Of a DNA stretch of 11,904 nt, positions 1-7,017 are shown piece by piece. The DNA lies in NCBI GenBank assembly GCA_020024185.1, contig JAHHUD010000049.1, positions 1-11,904 of the forward strand. The letters are read 5' to 3'. Position numbers and translations under genes: made by a program. Below the pieces are notes generated by a model. That model had not been told where the DNA came from and ran no database searches. It worked only from the letters and a program-made list of their open reading frames with translations. The stretch is from Oscillospiraceae bacterium. Its GTDB lineage: Bacteria > Bacillota > Clostridia > Oscillospirales > Ruminococcaceae. Position 1 is the first letter of the stretch, and the number at the start of each line of letters is the position of its first letter.

Positions 1-429
1 ATTATAATATATAAAAATTATATCTATAATAATGGGAATATAGATACATATAATAAAATATTATTAAAAGTATGGCTAATATTAATTTAAAATGATATAA
101 ATGTGTTAAAAATGTACTCAAAAATCTATTAACTAATTTACAAATTGGTTATAAAATATAGTAAAATTTAACTATTGCTATAGCAAGATTTTATATAATC
201 ATTTTAGTAGATAATATTGAATTTTGTTAATCACATATATATAATAATATTGTCGTTACTCAATTAAAGATTAAAATAGTATAATTTACCCAAAAGCTTA
301 TATTGAGTTATCTATAAATGAAAAAAATTATCAAAAATTTTGCAAAATTATTATAATATATTACTTGTTTTATTTTATTATTGGACTTATAATTAGAATG
401 TTAAAGATATAACATGAAGGAGAATAAAA
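1..429. other. AT-rich non-coding leader before the flavodiiron gene
   Basis: No open frame of convincing length with a ribosome-binding site is visible in this stretch on either strand. It is overwhelmingly A/T with several chance TATAAT-like boxes. A 12-bp perfect palindrome (TTGCTATAGCAA, 175-186) is present but is about what chance would give at this composition. The only useful signals are a candidate promoter at 328-357 and the ribosome-binding site AAGGAG at 417-422 that serves the gene at 430. Confidence 0.6.
328..357 (+). promoter_or_regulatory. candidate sigma-A promoter for the flavodiiron gene
   Basis: TTATCA (328-333) and a perfect TATAAT (352-357) are separated by 18 bp. The implied start is about 65 bases before the ATG at 430. 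The -35 matches consensus at only four of six positions and the region is so AT-rich that boxes occur by chance, so this is a candidate only. A second weaker possibility is TTGGAC at 381-386 with a poor -10 near 405-411. Confidence 0.35.
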
Positions 430-1587
430 ATGTATATTTCTGAAAGCGTAAAATATATAGGTGTTAATGATCATGATGTTGACTTATTTGAAGGACAGTA
501 TGTTGTGCCTAACGGTATGAGTTACAATTCCTATGTTATAATAGATGAAAAAATTGCTATAATGGATACAGTAGACCAAAATTTTGGAGATGAATGGCTT
601 GAAAAATTAGACCAAGAACTTGCTGGGCGTAAACCAGATTATCTTATTATACAGCATATGGAGCCTGACCACTCTTCAAATATAGCTTTATTGATGGGTA
701 AGTATCCAGATACAGTTGTTGTTGCTTCTTCTAAAGCTTTTACTATGATGAAAAATTTTTTTGGAACAGATTATGCAGACAGAAGATTAGTTGTTAAGGA
801 AGGTGATACACTTGATTTGGGTAAACACGTTCTTAACTTTATCGGAGCTCCAATGGTTCACTGGCCAGAAGTTATTTTAACTTATGAATCAACTGAAAAA
901 ATACTATTTTCTGCCGATGCATTTGGTAAGTTTGGTGCTTTAGATATTGAAGAAGACTGGGATTGCGAAGCAAGACGTTATTACATTGGTATAGTAGGTA
1001 AATATGGTGCACAAGTCCAGGCTTTACTTAAAAAAGCATCTGCTTTAGATATAAAAATTATTTGTTCACTGCATGGTCCGGTGCTAAAAGAAAATCTTGA
1101 ATACTACTTGAATTTATACAATGTTTGGGCTTCTTATGAACCAGAAAAAAGAGGGACTTTGATAGCCTACGCTTCTATTTATGGACATACAAAAGAAGCA
1201 GCAGAATTGCTTGCAGAAAAACTGAGACAAAAAGGTTGTCAAGAAGTATTGCTTAGAGACCTTTGCAGATGTGATATACCTGAAGCTGTTGAAGATGCAT
1301 TTCAATTTAGTAAAGTTATTTTGGCATCTGTAACATATAATGGAGATATGTTTCCACCAATGAAATCTTTTATAAATCACTTAACAGAGAGAAATTTCCG
1401 TTATCGTACAGTTGGATTTATGGAGAATGGTTCTTGGGCATTGACTGCAACAAAATCTATGCAGAAACTGCTTGAAGAATGTAAAGATTTAACTTACTGT
1501 GAAAATACAGTTAAAATAATATCTGCACTTAATGATGAAAGCCGAGCACAAATTGAAGCTCTTGCAGAAGAACTGGTAAGTAACTAA
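430..1587 (+). CDS. fprA: A-type flavodiiron protein (FprA family)
   Basis: Cytosolic enzyme of 385 residues that in this family reduces O2 to water and/or NO to N2O, protecting anaerobes. Residues 1-240 form the metallo-beta-lactamase-like domain. The di-iron ligands are visible as H76-x-E78-x-D80-H81 (in QHMEPDHS), H144 (PMVHWPE), D163 (FSADAFG) and H215 (SLHGPV). Residues 243-385 form a flavodoxin domain with the FMN phosphate loop YASIYGHT at 247-254. Length is normal for the minimal class A architecture; no rubredoxin or NADH-reductase domain is fused, so electrons must come from a separate partner such as rubredoxin, not seen here. The ATG has AAGGAG seven bases upstream. The gene appears monocistronic, with its own terminator, and converges on the downstream peptidase gene. 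Whether O2 or NO is the preferred substrate cannot be read from sequence. Confidence 0.95.
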   Translation: MYISESVKYIGVNDHDVDLFEGQYVVPNGMSYNSYVIIDEKIAIMDTVDQNFGDEWLEKLDQELAGRKPDYLIIQHMEPDHSSNIALLMGKYPDTVVVASSKAFTMMKNFFGTDYADRRLVVKEGDTLDLGKHVLNFIGAPMVHWPEVILTYESTEKILFSADAFGKFGALDIEEDWDCEARRYYIGIVGKYGAQVQALLKKASALDIKIICSLHGPVLKENLEYYLNLYNVWASYEPEKRGTLIAYASIYGHTKEAAELLAEKLRQKGCQEVLLRDLCRCDIPEAVEDAFQFSKVILASVTYNGDMFPPMKSFINHLTERNFRYRTVGFMENGSWALTATKSMQKLLEECKDLTYCENTVKIISALNDESRAQIEALAEELVSN

Positions 1588-1611
1588 AAATACCAATTAT
1601 ATAAAATATAT

Positions 1612-1653
1612 AAGCTCCTGTGGTAGAAATTAAACTATTGCAGGAGCTTTTTG
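1612..1653 (+). terminator. Rho-independent terminator of the flavodiiron gene
   Basis: AAGCTCCTG (1612-1620) pairs with CAGGAGCTT (1641-1649). The stem extends through three G-U wobbles and three Watson-Crick pairs to 1626/1635, leaving an 8-base loop, and is followed by a T-rich tail. It lies 25 bases after the stop codon. Confidence 0.85.
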
Positions 1654-1781
1654 TACAAAAGTATATACATAAATAACTATCTAAAAGTTGTTATAAATAA
1701 AATTTAACACAATACTTAAAATTAAAATATTGTTATAAAGATTAAATGTGTATATAATTAAAAAAATTAGATTGTTTAACT

Positions 1782-1823
1782 AAAAAAACTGACTTCTTGC
1801 AATGTAGAGAAGTCAGTTTTTTT
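1782..1823. terminator. bidirectional terminator between convergent genes
   Basis: CTGACTTCT (1789-1797) pairs with AGAAGTCAG (1808-1816) around a 10-base loop. Seven A residues precede it (1782-1788) and seven T residues follow it (1817-1823), so the hairpin has a U-tract in either direction. It lies just beyond the stop of the minus-strand peptidase gene and probably terminates that transcript, while backing up the 1612-1653 terminator for plus-strand transcription. Confidence 0.88.
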
Positions 1824-1880
1824 GTTTAATTTTCAATGTTTATAGTATAAATAATTTATAATATAAAACAGTATTTTTAT

Positions 1881-3569
1881 TTAAATTTCTTGTTTATTAA
1901 CCCAATTTCCTATTGTTTCACAGATATCTTTAAGGCAACCATTATCAAGAGGTGAAATTAACCCTGCAGATTTAACCAAATCAACAAATGTTTTTGTACC
2001 ACCCATTTTTGTGTATTTAAGGTATGTTTCCCATGCAGATTTTTCATCTTTAAGATGTTTTGCAAATATTTGTAAAGCAACTGTTTGCGCCATACAGTAA
2101 TCTATATAATAGAATGGGTATAAATAAATATGTAATTGTCTTTGCCAACCTGCACCACGACCATAGAAAGGAAGATTGTCAAAGTCCATATATGGACGGA
2201 ATTCAGTTTCTAATTTTGCCCATGCTTCATTTCTTTGTTCTGGAGTCCAATCAGGATTTGTATAAACAAGTTCTTGGAAATAGTCAACCATTGTACCATA
2301 TGGTATAAAGAAAAGAGCATCTTCTGCGTGAGAAAGCTGATATTTTGCTGTTTCTTCTTCAAAGAAAAGGTGGTGCCATGGACTTGTCAAGAACTCCATA
2401 CTCATTGAGTGAACTTCACAACCTTCCATAGAAGGCTCTTGCAAAGAAACAAATGGAATTTCTTTCATTGCAGTATAGAAAGCAAAAGCGTGGCCAGCTT
2501 CATGAGTGAGAACATCTACATCACCGGAAGTTCCGTTAAAGTTTGAGAATATAAAAGGACAATTATAATCATGGAAAGATGTGCAATATCCACCCGGAGC
2601 TTTGCCTGGCTTAGAAATAACATCAAATAAATCCATATCAAACATAAGCTCAATAAATTCTTTTGTTTCAGGACTCATTTCGCTATACATTTGTTTTGCA
2701 CAAGCCAAAAGATGTTCCGGTGTGCCATGAGGATTTGCATTTCCGTCTTTAAAGCAGAAAACATCATCATAGAATTTAAGTTTATCAACTTCAATTCTTT
2801 GTCTTTGTTTTTCTTTAAGCTGTTTAACAAGAGGAACAAGGTCTTCCAAAACTTGTTTACGATAATTTTTAACATCATCAGGACCATAGCAGTTTCTTTG
2901 ACGGCGTATATATCCAAGTTCAAGGAAATTATCAAAACCAAGTTCTTGAGCTTGTTTTGTTCTATTTTTAATAAGTTTATCAAAAATTTCATCAAATTCA
3001 GCACGGTGGTCATCAAAGAATTTACCTTCAACTTCAAAAGCTGATTTTCTGATATCTCTATCAGGACTTTGTTTGTATTGTCCTAACATTGGCAAAGGCA
3101 AATCTTTGCCATCAAAGTGAACTGTTGCACTGGCATACAATTTTTGATACTGAGCTGTTAAAACGTTTTCTTCTTGCATTAAAGGAATTATTTTTGGGTC
3201 AAATCCTTTTTGCCCCATTTCTGCATTAATAAATAATACAGAACCTAATTTTTTCTCTATATCTTTACGGAAAGGTGAAGATAAAAGTTCTTTTTCAAAT
3301 TCTTGTTGCTTTTCTGTGATAACAGGACCTATCTCGTCATAGTATTTTCTTTCTGCGTCATAGAACTCATCACGAGTATCTATTGTGTTTCTTACATGTG
3401 CGATAGAAGCAGAAGTATAGAAAGAAGAAACAGCTTTTTCACAGTTTTTTAGAATTTCTATTTGCTTATCAGCACTATCAGCACTTTTTAACGCTTGAGT
3501 GTAATCACTGATTTTTTTTAAAAGTTCTTCATGGGAAGGACGGCTGTATGGTATTTCACTAAATTTCAA
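1881..3569 (-). CDS. M3-family oligoendopeptidase (zinc metallopeptidase)
   Basis: Protein of 562 residues with no signal peptide, so predicted cytosolic; the family hydrolyses short peptides at internal bonds. The zinc site is clear: HEAGH at residues 356-360 gives H356, H360 and catalytic E357, and E385 (GCEVHS) sits at the expected distance of 25 residues for the third ligand. The C-terminal region (PFYGRGAGWQRQLHIYLYPF) is typical of the catalytic fold. Length and the N-terminus MKFSEIPY fit the M3 oligoendopeptidase group that is related to, but distinct from, classical PepF, hence no symbol. The start codon is TTG (3567-3569), supported by AGGAG ten bases upstream, the conserved-looking N-terminus and the lack of an early in-frame ATG. 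It is divergent from the peptide-binding lipoprotein gene, which suggests it digests imported peptides (inference). A strong promoter lies at 3613-3641. Confidence 0.93.
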   Translation of the reverse strand: MKFSEIPYSRPSHEELLKKISDYTQALKSADSADKQIEILKNCEKAVSSFYTSASIAHVRNTIDTRDEFYDAERKYYDEIGPVITEKQQEFEKELLSSPFRKDIEKKLGSVLFINAEMGQKGFDPKIIPLMQEENVLTAQYQKLYASATVHFDGKDLPLPMLGQYKQSPDRDIRKSAFEVEGKFFDDHRAEFDEIFDKLIKNRTKQAQELGFDNFLELGYIRRQRNCYGPDDVKNYRKQVLEDLVPLVKQLKEKQRQRIEVDKLKFYDDVFCFKDGNANPHGTPEHLLACAKQMYSEMSPETKEFIELMFDMDLFDVISKPGKAPGGYCTSFHDYNCPFIFSNFNGTSGDVDVLTHEAGHAFAFYTAMKEIPFVSLQEPSMEGCEVHSMSMEFLTSPWHHLFFEEETAKYQLSHAEDALFFIPYGTMVDYFQELVYTNPDWTPEQRNEAWAKLETEFRPYMDFDNLPFYGRGAGWQRQLHIYLYPFYYIDYCMAQTVALQIFAKHLKDEKSAWETYLKYTKMGGTKTFVDLVKSAGLISPLDNGCLKDICETIGNWVNKQEI

Positions 3570-3579
3570 TTTAAATCAA

Positions 3580-3584
3580 CTCCT
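3580..3584 (-). promoter_or_regulatory. ribosome-binding site that fixes a TTG start
   Basis: On the minus strand AGGAG lies ten bases before the TTG at 3569-3567. No ATG or GTG is available in frame nearby, and the next upstream TTG is followed almost at once by a stop, so this site decides the start of the oligoendopeptidase. Confidence 0.75.
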
Positions 3585-3612
3585 TTTATAATTTAAAATA
3601 CAATTTAAGCTT

Positions 3613-3641
3613 ATTATATAAACAAAAGTAAATAGTGTCAA
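3613..3641 (-). promoter_or_regulatory. consensus sigma-A promoter of the oligoendopeptidase gene
   Basis: Reading the minus strand, TTGACA (3641-3636) and TATAAT (3618-3613) are both perfect and separated by exactly 17 bp. Transcription should start near 3606, giving a leader of about 37 bases before the TTG start. This predicts strong, largely activator-independent expression unless a repressor acts here. Confidence 0.88.
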
Positions 3642-3713
3642 ATAAATATACACTCATATTAAGTTTAATCATAAGAAATAGGGCAAAGTTACAAAAAAGT
3701 GGATAAATAAACC

Positions 3714-3741
3714 TTGTAATTGTAATAAATTACAATAGAAT
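3714..3741 (+). promoter_or_regulatory. candidate promoter of the peptide-binding lipoprotein gene
   Basis: TTGTAA (3714-3719) and TAGAAT (3736-3741) are separated by 16 bp; the -10 matches five of six consensus positions and the -35 four of six. An alternative is TTGATT (3774-3779) with TAAACT (3797-3802) at 17 bp. The first is preferred only slightly because the palindrome at 3719-3736 would then fill its spacer. Confidence 0.35.
3719..3736. promoter_or_regulatory. palindromic operator candidate upstream of the lipoprotein gene
   Basis: ATTGTAAT and ATTACAAT are perfect 8-base inverted repeats separated by AA. Further half-site-like copies flank it: TTGTAA at 3714-3719, and TTACAA at 3743-3748 and 3689-3694. 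The cluster lies between two divergent genes, where a dimeric regulator could control one or both. The regulator is unknown and AT-rich DNA makes palindromes easier to find by chance. Confidence 0.4.
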
Positions 3742-3835
3742 GTTACAAAATTTATAAAATAATATTATATCTGTTGATTTTTGAATTAAAATCTCATAAA
3801 CTAGAATCATATTTTATTTCACGGAGGTAAAAGCA

Positions 3836-5695
3836 ATGAAAAGAATAATCGCTTTTGTTATTGCAGCATGTATGTCAGTATCACTGGTTGCATGTGGTGG
3901 CAATAACCAACAGGGTACAACTTCAGATGTACAAACATCTGGCAACGTTAAAAGCGAACTTGTAATAGGTTCTACATCAGATTTGAACGCTGATATGATG
4001 ACAGGTTGGACTAACCTTTCACCAAACAAACAAATTAAATCATTGATTAATGAAGATGGTGCATCAACAGTTGTATTTACAAAAGATGGTACATTCGAAG
4101 TTAACCCATCTGTTACAGAAAAACTTGAAATTATCGAAACTGAAGATGGTACAAAAACATTTAAAATTACTCTTGTAGATGGTCTTAAATGGTCTGACGG
4201 CAGCCCAATTACAGCAAAAGATTATGTTTTTGCTACACTTCTCAGTAGTTCACCAGAATTTGGTGCATTGGACGCTGATAACTTCACAGGTCAAGACTAT
4301 GTAGGTTTTGAAGAATTTAATGAAGGTAAAACAAAAACATTTAAAGGTGTTAACCTTATAGATGAAAAAACATTTTCACTTACAGCTAAAGCAGATAAAT
4401 TCCCATTCTATTATGAAATAACATTAGCAAGCGTTACACCATACCCAATGAGTGTAATTGCTCCTGAAGTTGAAATTACAGATGACGGAAACGGTGCTAC
4501 ATTAAGTGATAACTTTACAACAGAATTGCTTCAAAAGACAATTAACGACCCAAAAACAGGTTATCGTTATAATCCACAGGTTACATCTGGTCCATATAAA
4601 TTTGTAAGCTTTGATATTTCAAGCAACCAGGCAATTTTGGAAATTAACGAAAACTTCTGTGGTACATACGATGGCGTTAAACCAAGTATCCAGAAACTTA
4701 TCTTTAAAAAAGTAACAGACGCAACACAAATGGACGAACTTAAAGCTGGTTCAGTTGGATTGATTTCTGGTGTTTCCGGTGGTACAGCAATCAATGCAGG
4801 TCTTGACATTGTTGACCAAGGTGCAGCAGCATATACATCTTATCCACGTGCTGGTTACGGCAAAATTATTTTCGCTTGTAACCATGGCCCAACACAGTTT
4901 GAAGCTGTAAGACAGGCAATTGCATATTGTCTTGACCGTGATGAATTTGCAAAAGAATATTCAGGCGGTTTTGCAAAAGTTGTTGATGGTTATTATGGTC
5001 TCTCACAATGGGAATACAGAGATAACAAAGATGCAATAGCAGATAAACTTACACACTACACATTAAACCTTGAAAAAGCAGAAGAACTTCTTGTTAATGA
5101 CGGTTGGACACTTAACAAAGATGGTAAAGAATTTGTTAAAGGTACAGACGATGTTCGTTATAAAAAAGTTGATGGCAAATTAATGCCTCTCGTTATTGAA
5201 TGGGCAAACACACCAAACAACCCAGTTTCTGACCTTATTTCTCGTAAACTTCCTGAATCAATGGCTAAAGTTGGTATGAAACTTAACGCAACAACAGTTG
5301 AATTTGGTGTTCTTATCCAAAATCTTCAACAGACAGGCGGAGAACAGAAATATCATATGTTTAACCTTGCAACAGGTTTTGCAACACAAAGTGCAGTATG
5401 GTACTACTACAATAAAGACCTTAAAACATATGGTGGTGCATACAACCAAGCATTTATATCTGATGAGCAATTGCATAATATTTCTCAAGAAATGAGAGCA
5501 GTTCCAGCAGGTGATAACGCTGCATGGAGTGCAAAATGGATGGAACTTCAAGAACGTTGGAATCAACTTGTTCCAGAACTTCCACTTTACTCTGATGAAT
5601 ATCATGAATTTTTCACACCACATCTTAAAAACTATACTCCAGACGGCCTTTGGTCAGTAGAAAAAGCTATAGTTTATGCAAGTATTGGCGAATAA
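3836..5695 (+). CDS. oppA: peptide ABC transporter substrate-binding lipoprotein (family 5)
   Basis: Extracellular oligopeptide/dipeptide-binding protein of 619 residues. The N-terminus is a lipoprotein signal: basic MKR, a hydrophobic core and the lipobox LVAC, so C20 would be lipidated and the protein anchored outside the membrane. A low-complexity Gly/Asn/Gln/Ser/Thr linker (21-39) precedes the fold. Family 5 landmarks are WSDGSPITAKDY from 119, VTSGPYKFVSFD from 249 and AVRQAIAYCLDRDE from 357. Length is at the upper end for the family. The start has GGAGGT seven bases upstream. It is divergent from the oligoendopeptidase gene and upstream of the matching permease/ATPase operon, but a terminator separates it from them, so it is probably also made in excess as a separate message. 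Opp versus Dpp specificity cannot be decided from sequence; the symbol marks position in the system. Confidence 0.93.
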   Translation: MKRIIAFVIAACMSVSLVACGGNNQQGTTSDVQTSGNVKSELVIGSTSDLNADMMTGWTNLSPNKQIKSLINEDGASTVVFTKDGTFEVNPSVTEKLEIIETEDGTKTFKITLVDGLKWSDGSPITAKDYVFATLLSSSPEFGALDADNFTGQDYVGFEEFNEGKTKTFKGVNLIDEKTFSLTAKADKFPFYYEITLASVTPYPMSVIAPEVEITDDGNGATLSDNFTTELLQKTINDPKTGYRYNPQVTSGPYKFVSFDISSNQAILEINENFCGTYDGVKPSIQKLIFKKVTDATQMDELKAGSVGLISGVSGGTAINAGLDIVDQGAAAYTSYPRAGYGKIIFACNHGPTQFEAVRQAIAYCLDRDEFAKEYSGGFAKVVDGYYGLSQWEYRDNKDAIADKLTHYTLNLEKAEELLVNDGWTLNKDGKEFVKGTDDVRYKKVDGKLMPLVIEWANTPNNPVSDLISRKLPESMAKVGMKLNATTVEFGVLIQNLQQTGGEQKYHMFNLATGFATQSAVWYYYNKDLKTYGGAYNQAFISDEQLHNISQEMRAVPAGDNAAWSAKWMELQERWNQLVPELPLYSDEYHEFFTPHLKNYTPDGLWSVEKAIVYASIGE

Positions 5696-5735
5696 TATAA
5701 AAATTAATATTATAGTTTAGGAATTAAAACTAAAA

Positions 5736-5783
5736 AATCAAAAGGTTCCTCTTCAAATTATTGTTGAGGAATCTTTGATTTTT
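5736..5783 (+). terminator. terminator after the substrate-binding lipoprotein gene
   Basis: AATCAAA...TTCCTC (5736-5751) pairs with GAGGAATCTTTGATT (5766-5780), with one bulged A and a G-T wobble, closing a loop of about 14 bases and followed by a T-run to 5783. It uncouples the lipoprotein gene, at least partly, from the permease operon starting at 6019. Confidence 0.85.
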
Positions 5784-5957
5784 AATATAATATTTTAAAG
5801 TTATATATAAAAGGAATAAATCCATTTATACATGAATAAAATATTTTTTAAATAATATTTATTTTTTTGTTAGAAATTACAAAAACAAAACAATAAATTA
5901 AGTTTTTAATACATATATTACAAAATTCAACAAAATAACAAAATGGCTGTTAAAAAG

Positions 5958-5978
5958 TATTTTATTTGTGATAAAATA
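5958..5978. promoter_or_regulatory. inverted repeat overlapping the operon promoter
   Basis: TATTTTAT and ATAAAATA are perfect 8-base inverted repeats around TTGTG. The right arm and centre overlap the proposed -35 box, the position expected of a repressor site. It differs in sequence from the palindrome at 3719-3736. All arm bases are A/T, so chance is a real alternative. Confidence 0.35.
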
Positions 5979-5994
5979 GTAAAATAGACATAAT
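5966..5994 (+). promoter_or_regulatory. candidate sigma-A promoter of the permease operon
   Basis: TTGTGA (5966-5971) and CATAAT (5989-5994) are separated by exactly 17 bp; the -10 matches five of six and the -35 four of six consensus positions. The implied start near 6001 would leave a very short leader containing the ribosome-binding site at 6006-6011. Confidence 0.5.
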
Positions 5995-6018
5995 AAAATT
6001 TGAAAGAGAGGTCTCAAA

Positions 6019-7002
6019 ATGCTTAGATACATTGCTAAGAGATTAGTGTACATAGTATTTGTATTTTTTGTAGTTTCAATCCTTATGTTTGGAATTTACA
6101 AAGCTGTTCCAGGTGACCCTGTTGCAATGCAACTCGATGGCAAGGCAACTTCTATGACACCAGAGCAATATCAACAATTATATGAACAAACAAAAGAACG
6201 ACTTGGATTAAACAAACCGGTTTATGTACAGTATTTAGTGTGGATTACTGATATGTTACAAGGTAACTTTGGTATATCTTCAATTCATCGTCTTCCAGTT
6301 ATAAGACTGGTAGCAGAACCAATGAAAAATACTATTTTATTAAACGTAGTTTCATTAATTTTAGTGTTTCTGATAACCATACCGTTAGGAATAGCGACAG
6401 CGGTTAAAAAAGGCTCGAAATTTGACACAACTGTACAAGTTGGTACAATTATAGGATATAGTATGCCAAGCTTTGTTATAGCACTTATAGCTATTGTTAT
6501 TTTTGCTGTAAAATTTCCAATACTTCCTATAAGTGGGGTTAATACAGCGGGGCTTACCGGTTCTTCCTGGATTATGTTTAAAGATAAAATGTATCATATG
6601 GCATTGCCACTTATAGTAATGACAATTTCAAGTCTTGGTAGTATTACAAGATATGTTCGTGCTGCTATGATTGAAGCTTTAAGCATGGATTATATTCGTA
6701 CTGCAAGAGCAAAAGGCTTGCGTGAAAAAGTTGTTATTTATAGTCACGCATTCAGAAATGCACTTATACCAGTTGTAACAATTATTACATCTTGGTTTGT
6801 AAGCATATTCAGTGGTTCAGTTGTTATAGAAACAATATTCCTTTGGAATGGTATGGGTAAAATTCTTTTAGACTCTCTGCTTAAACAGGACTTTGCAGTT
6901 GTACTTGCAATGCAGATGTTCTATGTAATACTTACATTGGCGGGTAACTTGCTTATGGATATAGCATACGGACTTGTTGACCCACGCGTAAAACTTGACT
7001 AA
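6019..7002 (+). CDS. oppB: peptide ABC transporter permease, OppB/DppB type
   Basis: Integral membrane permease of 327 residues, normal for the B subunit; with the C subunit it forms the translocation channel. The first membrane helix spans about residues 8-27 after a short cytosolic MLRYIAKRL start, followed by the family hallmark PGDP (31-34) and an extracytoplasmic loop to about 103. Further helices lie near 105-125, 140-165, 193-213, 250-272 and 293-318. The EAA coupling loop that docks on the ATPase is at about 219-248 (SMDYIRTARAKGLREK). The end, YGLVDPRVKLD, is typical. It is the first gene of a five-gene operon; the stop overlaps the start of the AAGGAGG ribosome-binding site of the next gene. 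Opp and Dpp assignments are not separable by sequence alone. Confidence 0.94.
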   Translation: MLRYIAKRLVYIVFVFFVVSILMFGIYKAVPGDPVAMQLDGKATSMTPEQYQQLYEQTKERLGLNKPVYVQYLVWITDMLQGNFGISSIHRLPVIRLVAEPMKNTILLNVVSLILVFLITIPLGIATAVKKGSKFDTTVQVGTIIGYSMPSFVIALIAIVIFAVKFPILPISGVNTAGLTGSSWIMFKDKMYHMALPLIVMTISSLGSITRYVRAAMIEALSMDYIRTARAKGLREKVVIYSHAFRNALIPVVTIITSWFVSIFSGSVVIETIFLWNGMGKILLDSLLKQDFAVVLAMQMFYVILTLAGNLLMDIAYGLVDPRVKLD

Positions 7003-7017
7003 GGAGGATATTATTAA

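Larger units (their letters stand above)
5784..6018. other. AT-rich leader of the permease operon
   Basis: No gene is visible. The region holds two TTACAAAA motifs (5877-5884 and 5918-5925), an inverted repeat at 5958-5978 and a promoter candidate at 5966-5994. The ribosome-binding site GAGAGG at 6006-6011 lies seven bases before the permease ATG. Confidence 0.6.

Noticed and set aside
175..186. Perfect 12-bp palindrome TTGCTATAGCAA in the first leader
   Set aside because: At this base composition about one such palindrome is expected by chance in 430 bp, and it is not next to a convincing promoter.
2691..3044. Overlapping open frames on the opposite strand and in a second minus frame of the oligoendopeptidase gene
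   Set aside because: Their proteins are low-complexity Phe/Ile/Lys- or Leu-rich translations with no family motif, and the M3 frame across the same bases carries a complete, conserved-looking protein.
3749..3835. Riboswitch or attenuator in the lipoprotein leader
   Set aside because: No recognisable riboswitch core and no stable hairpin with a U-tract is present between the promoter candidates and the start codon.
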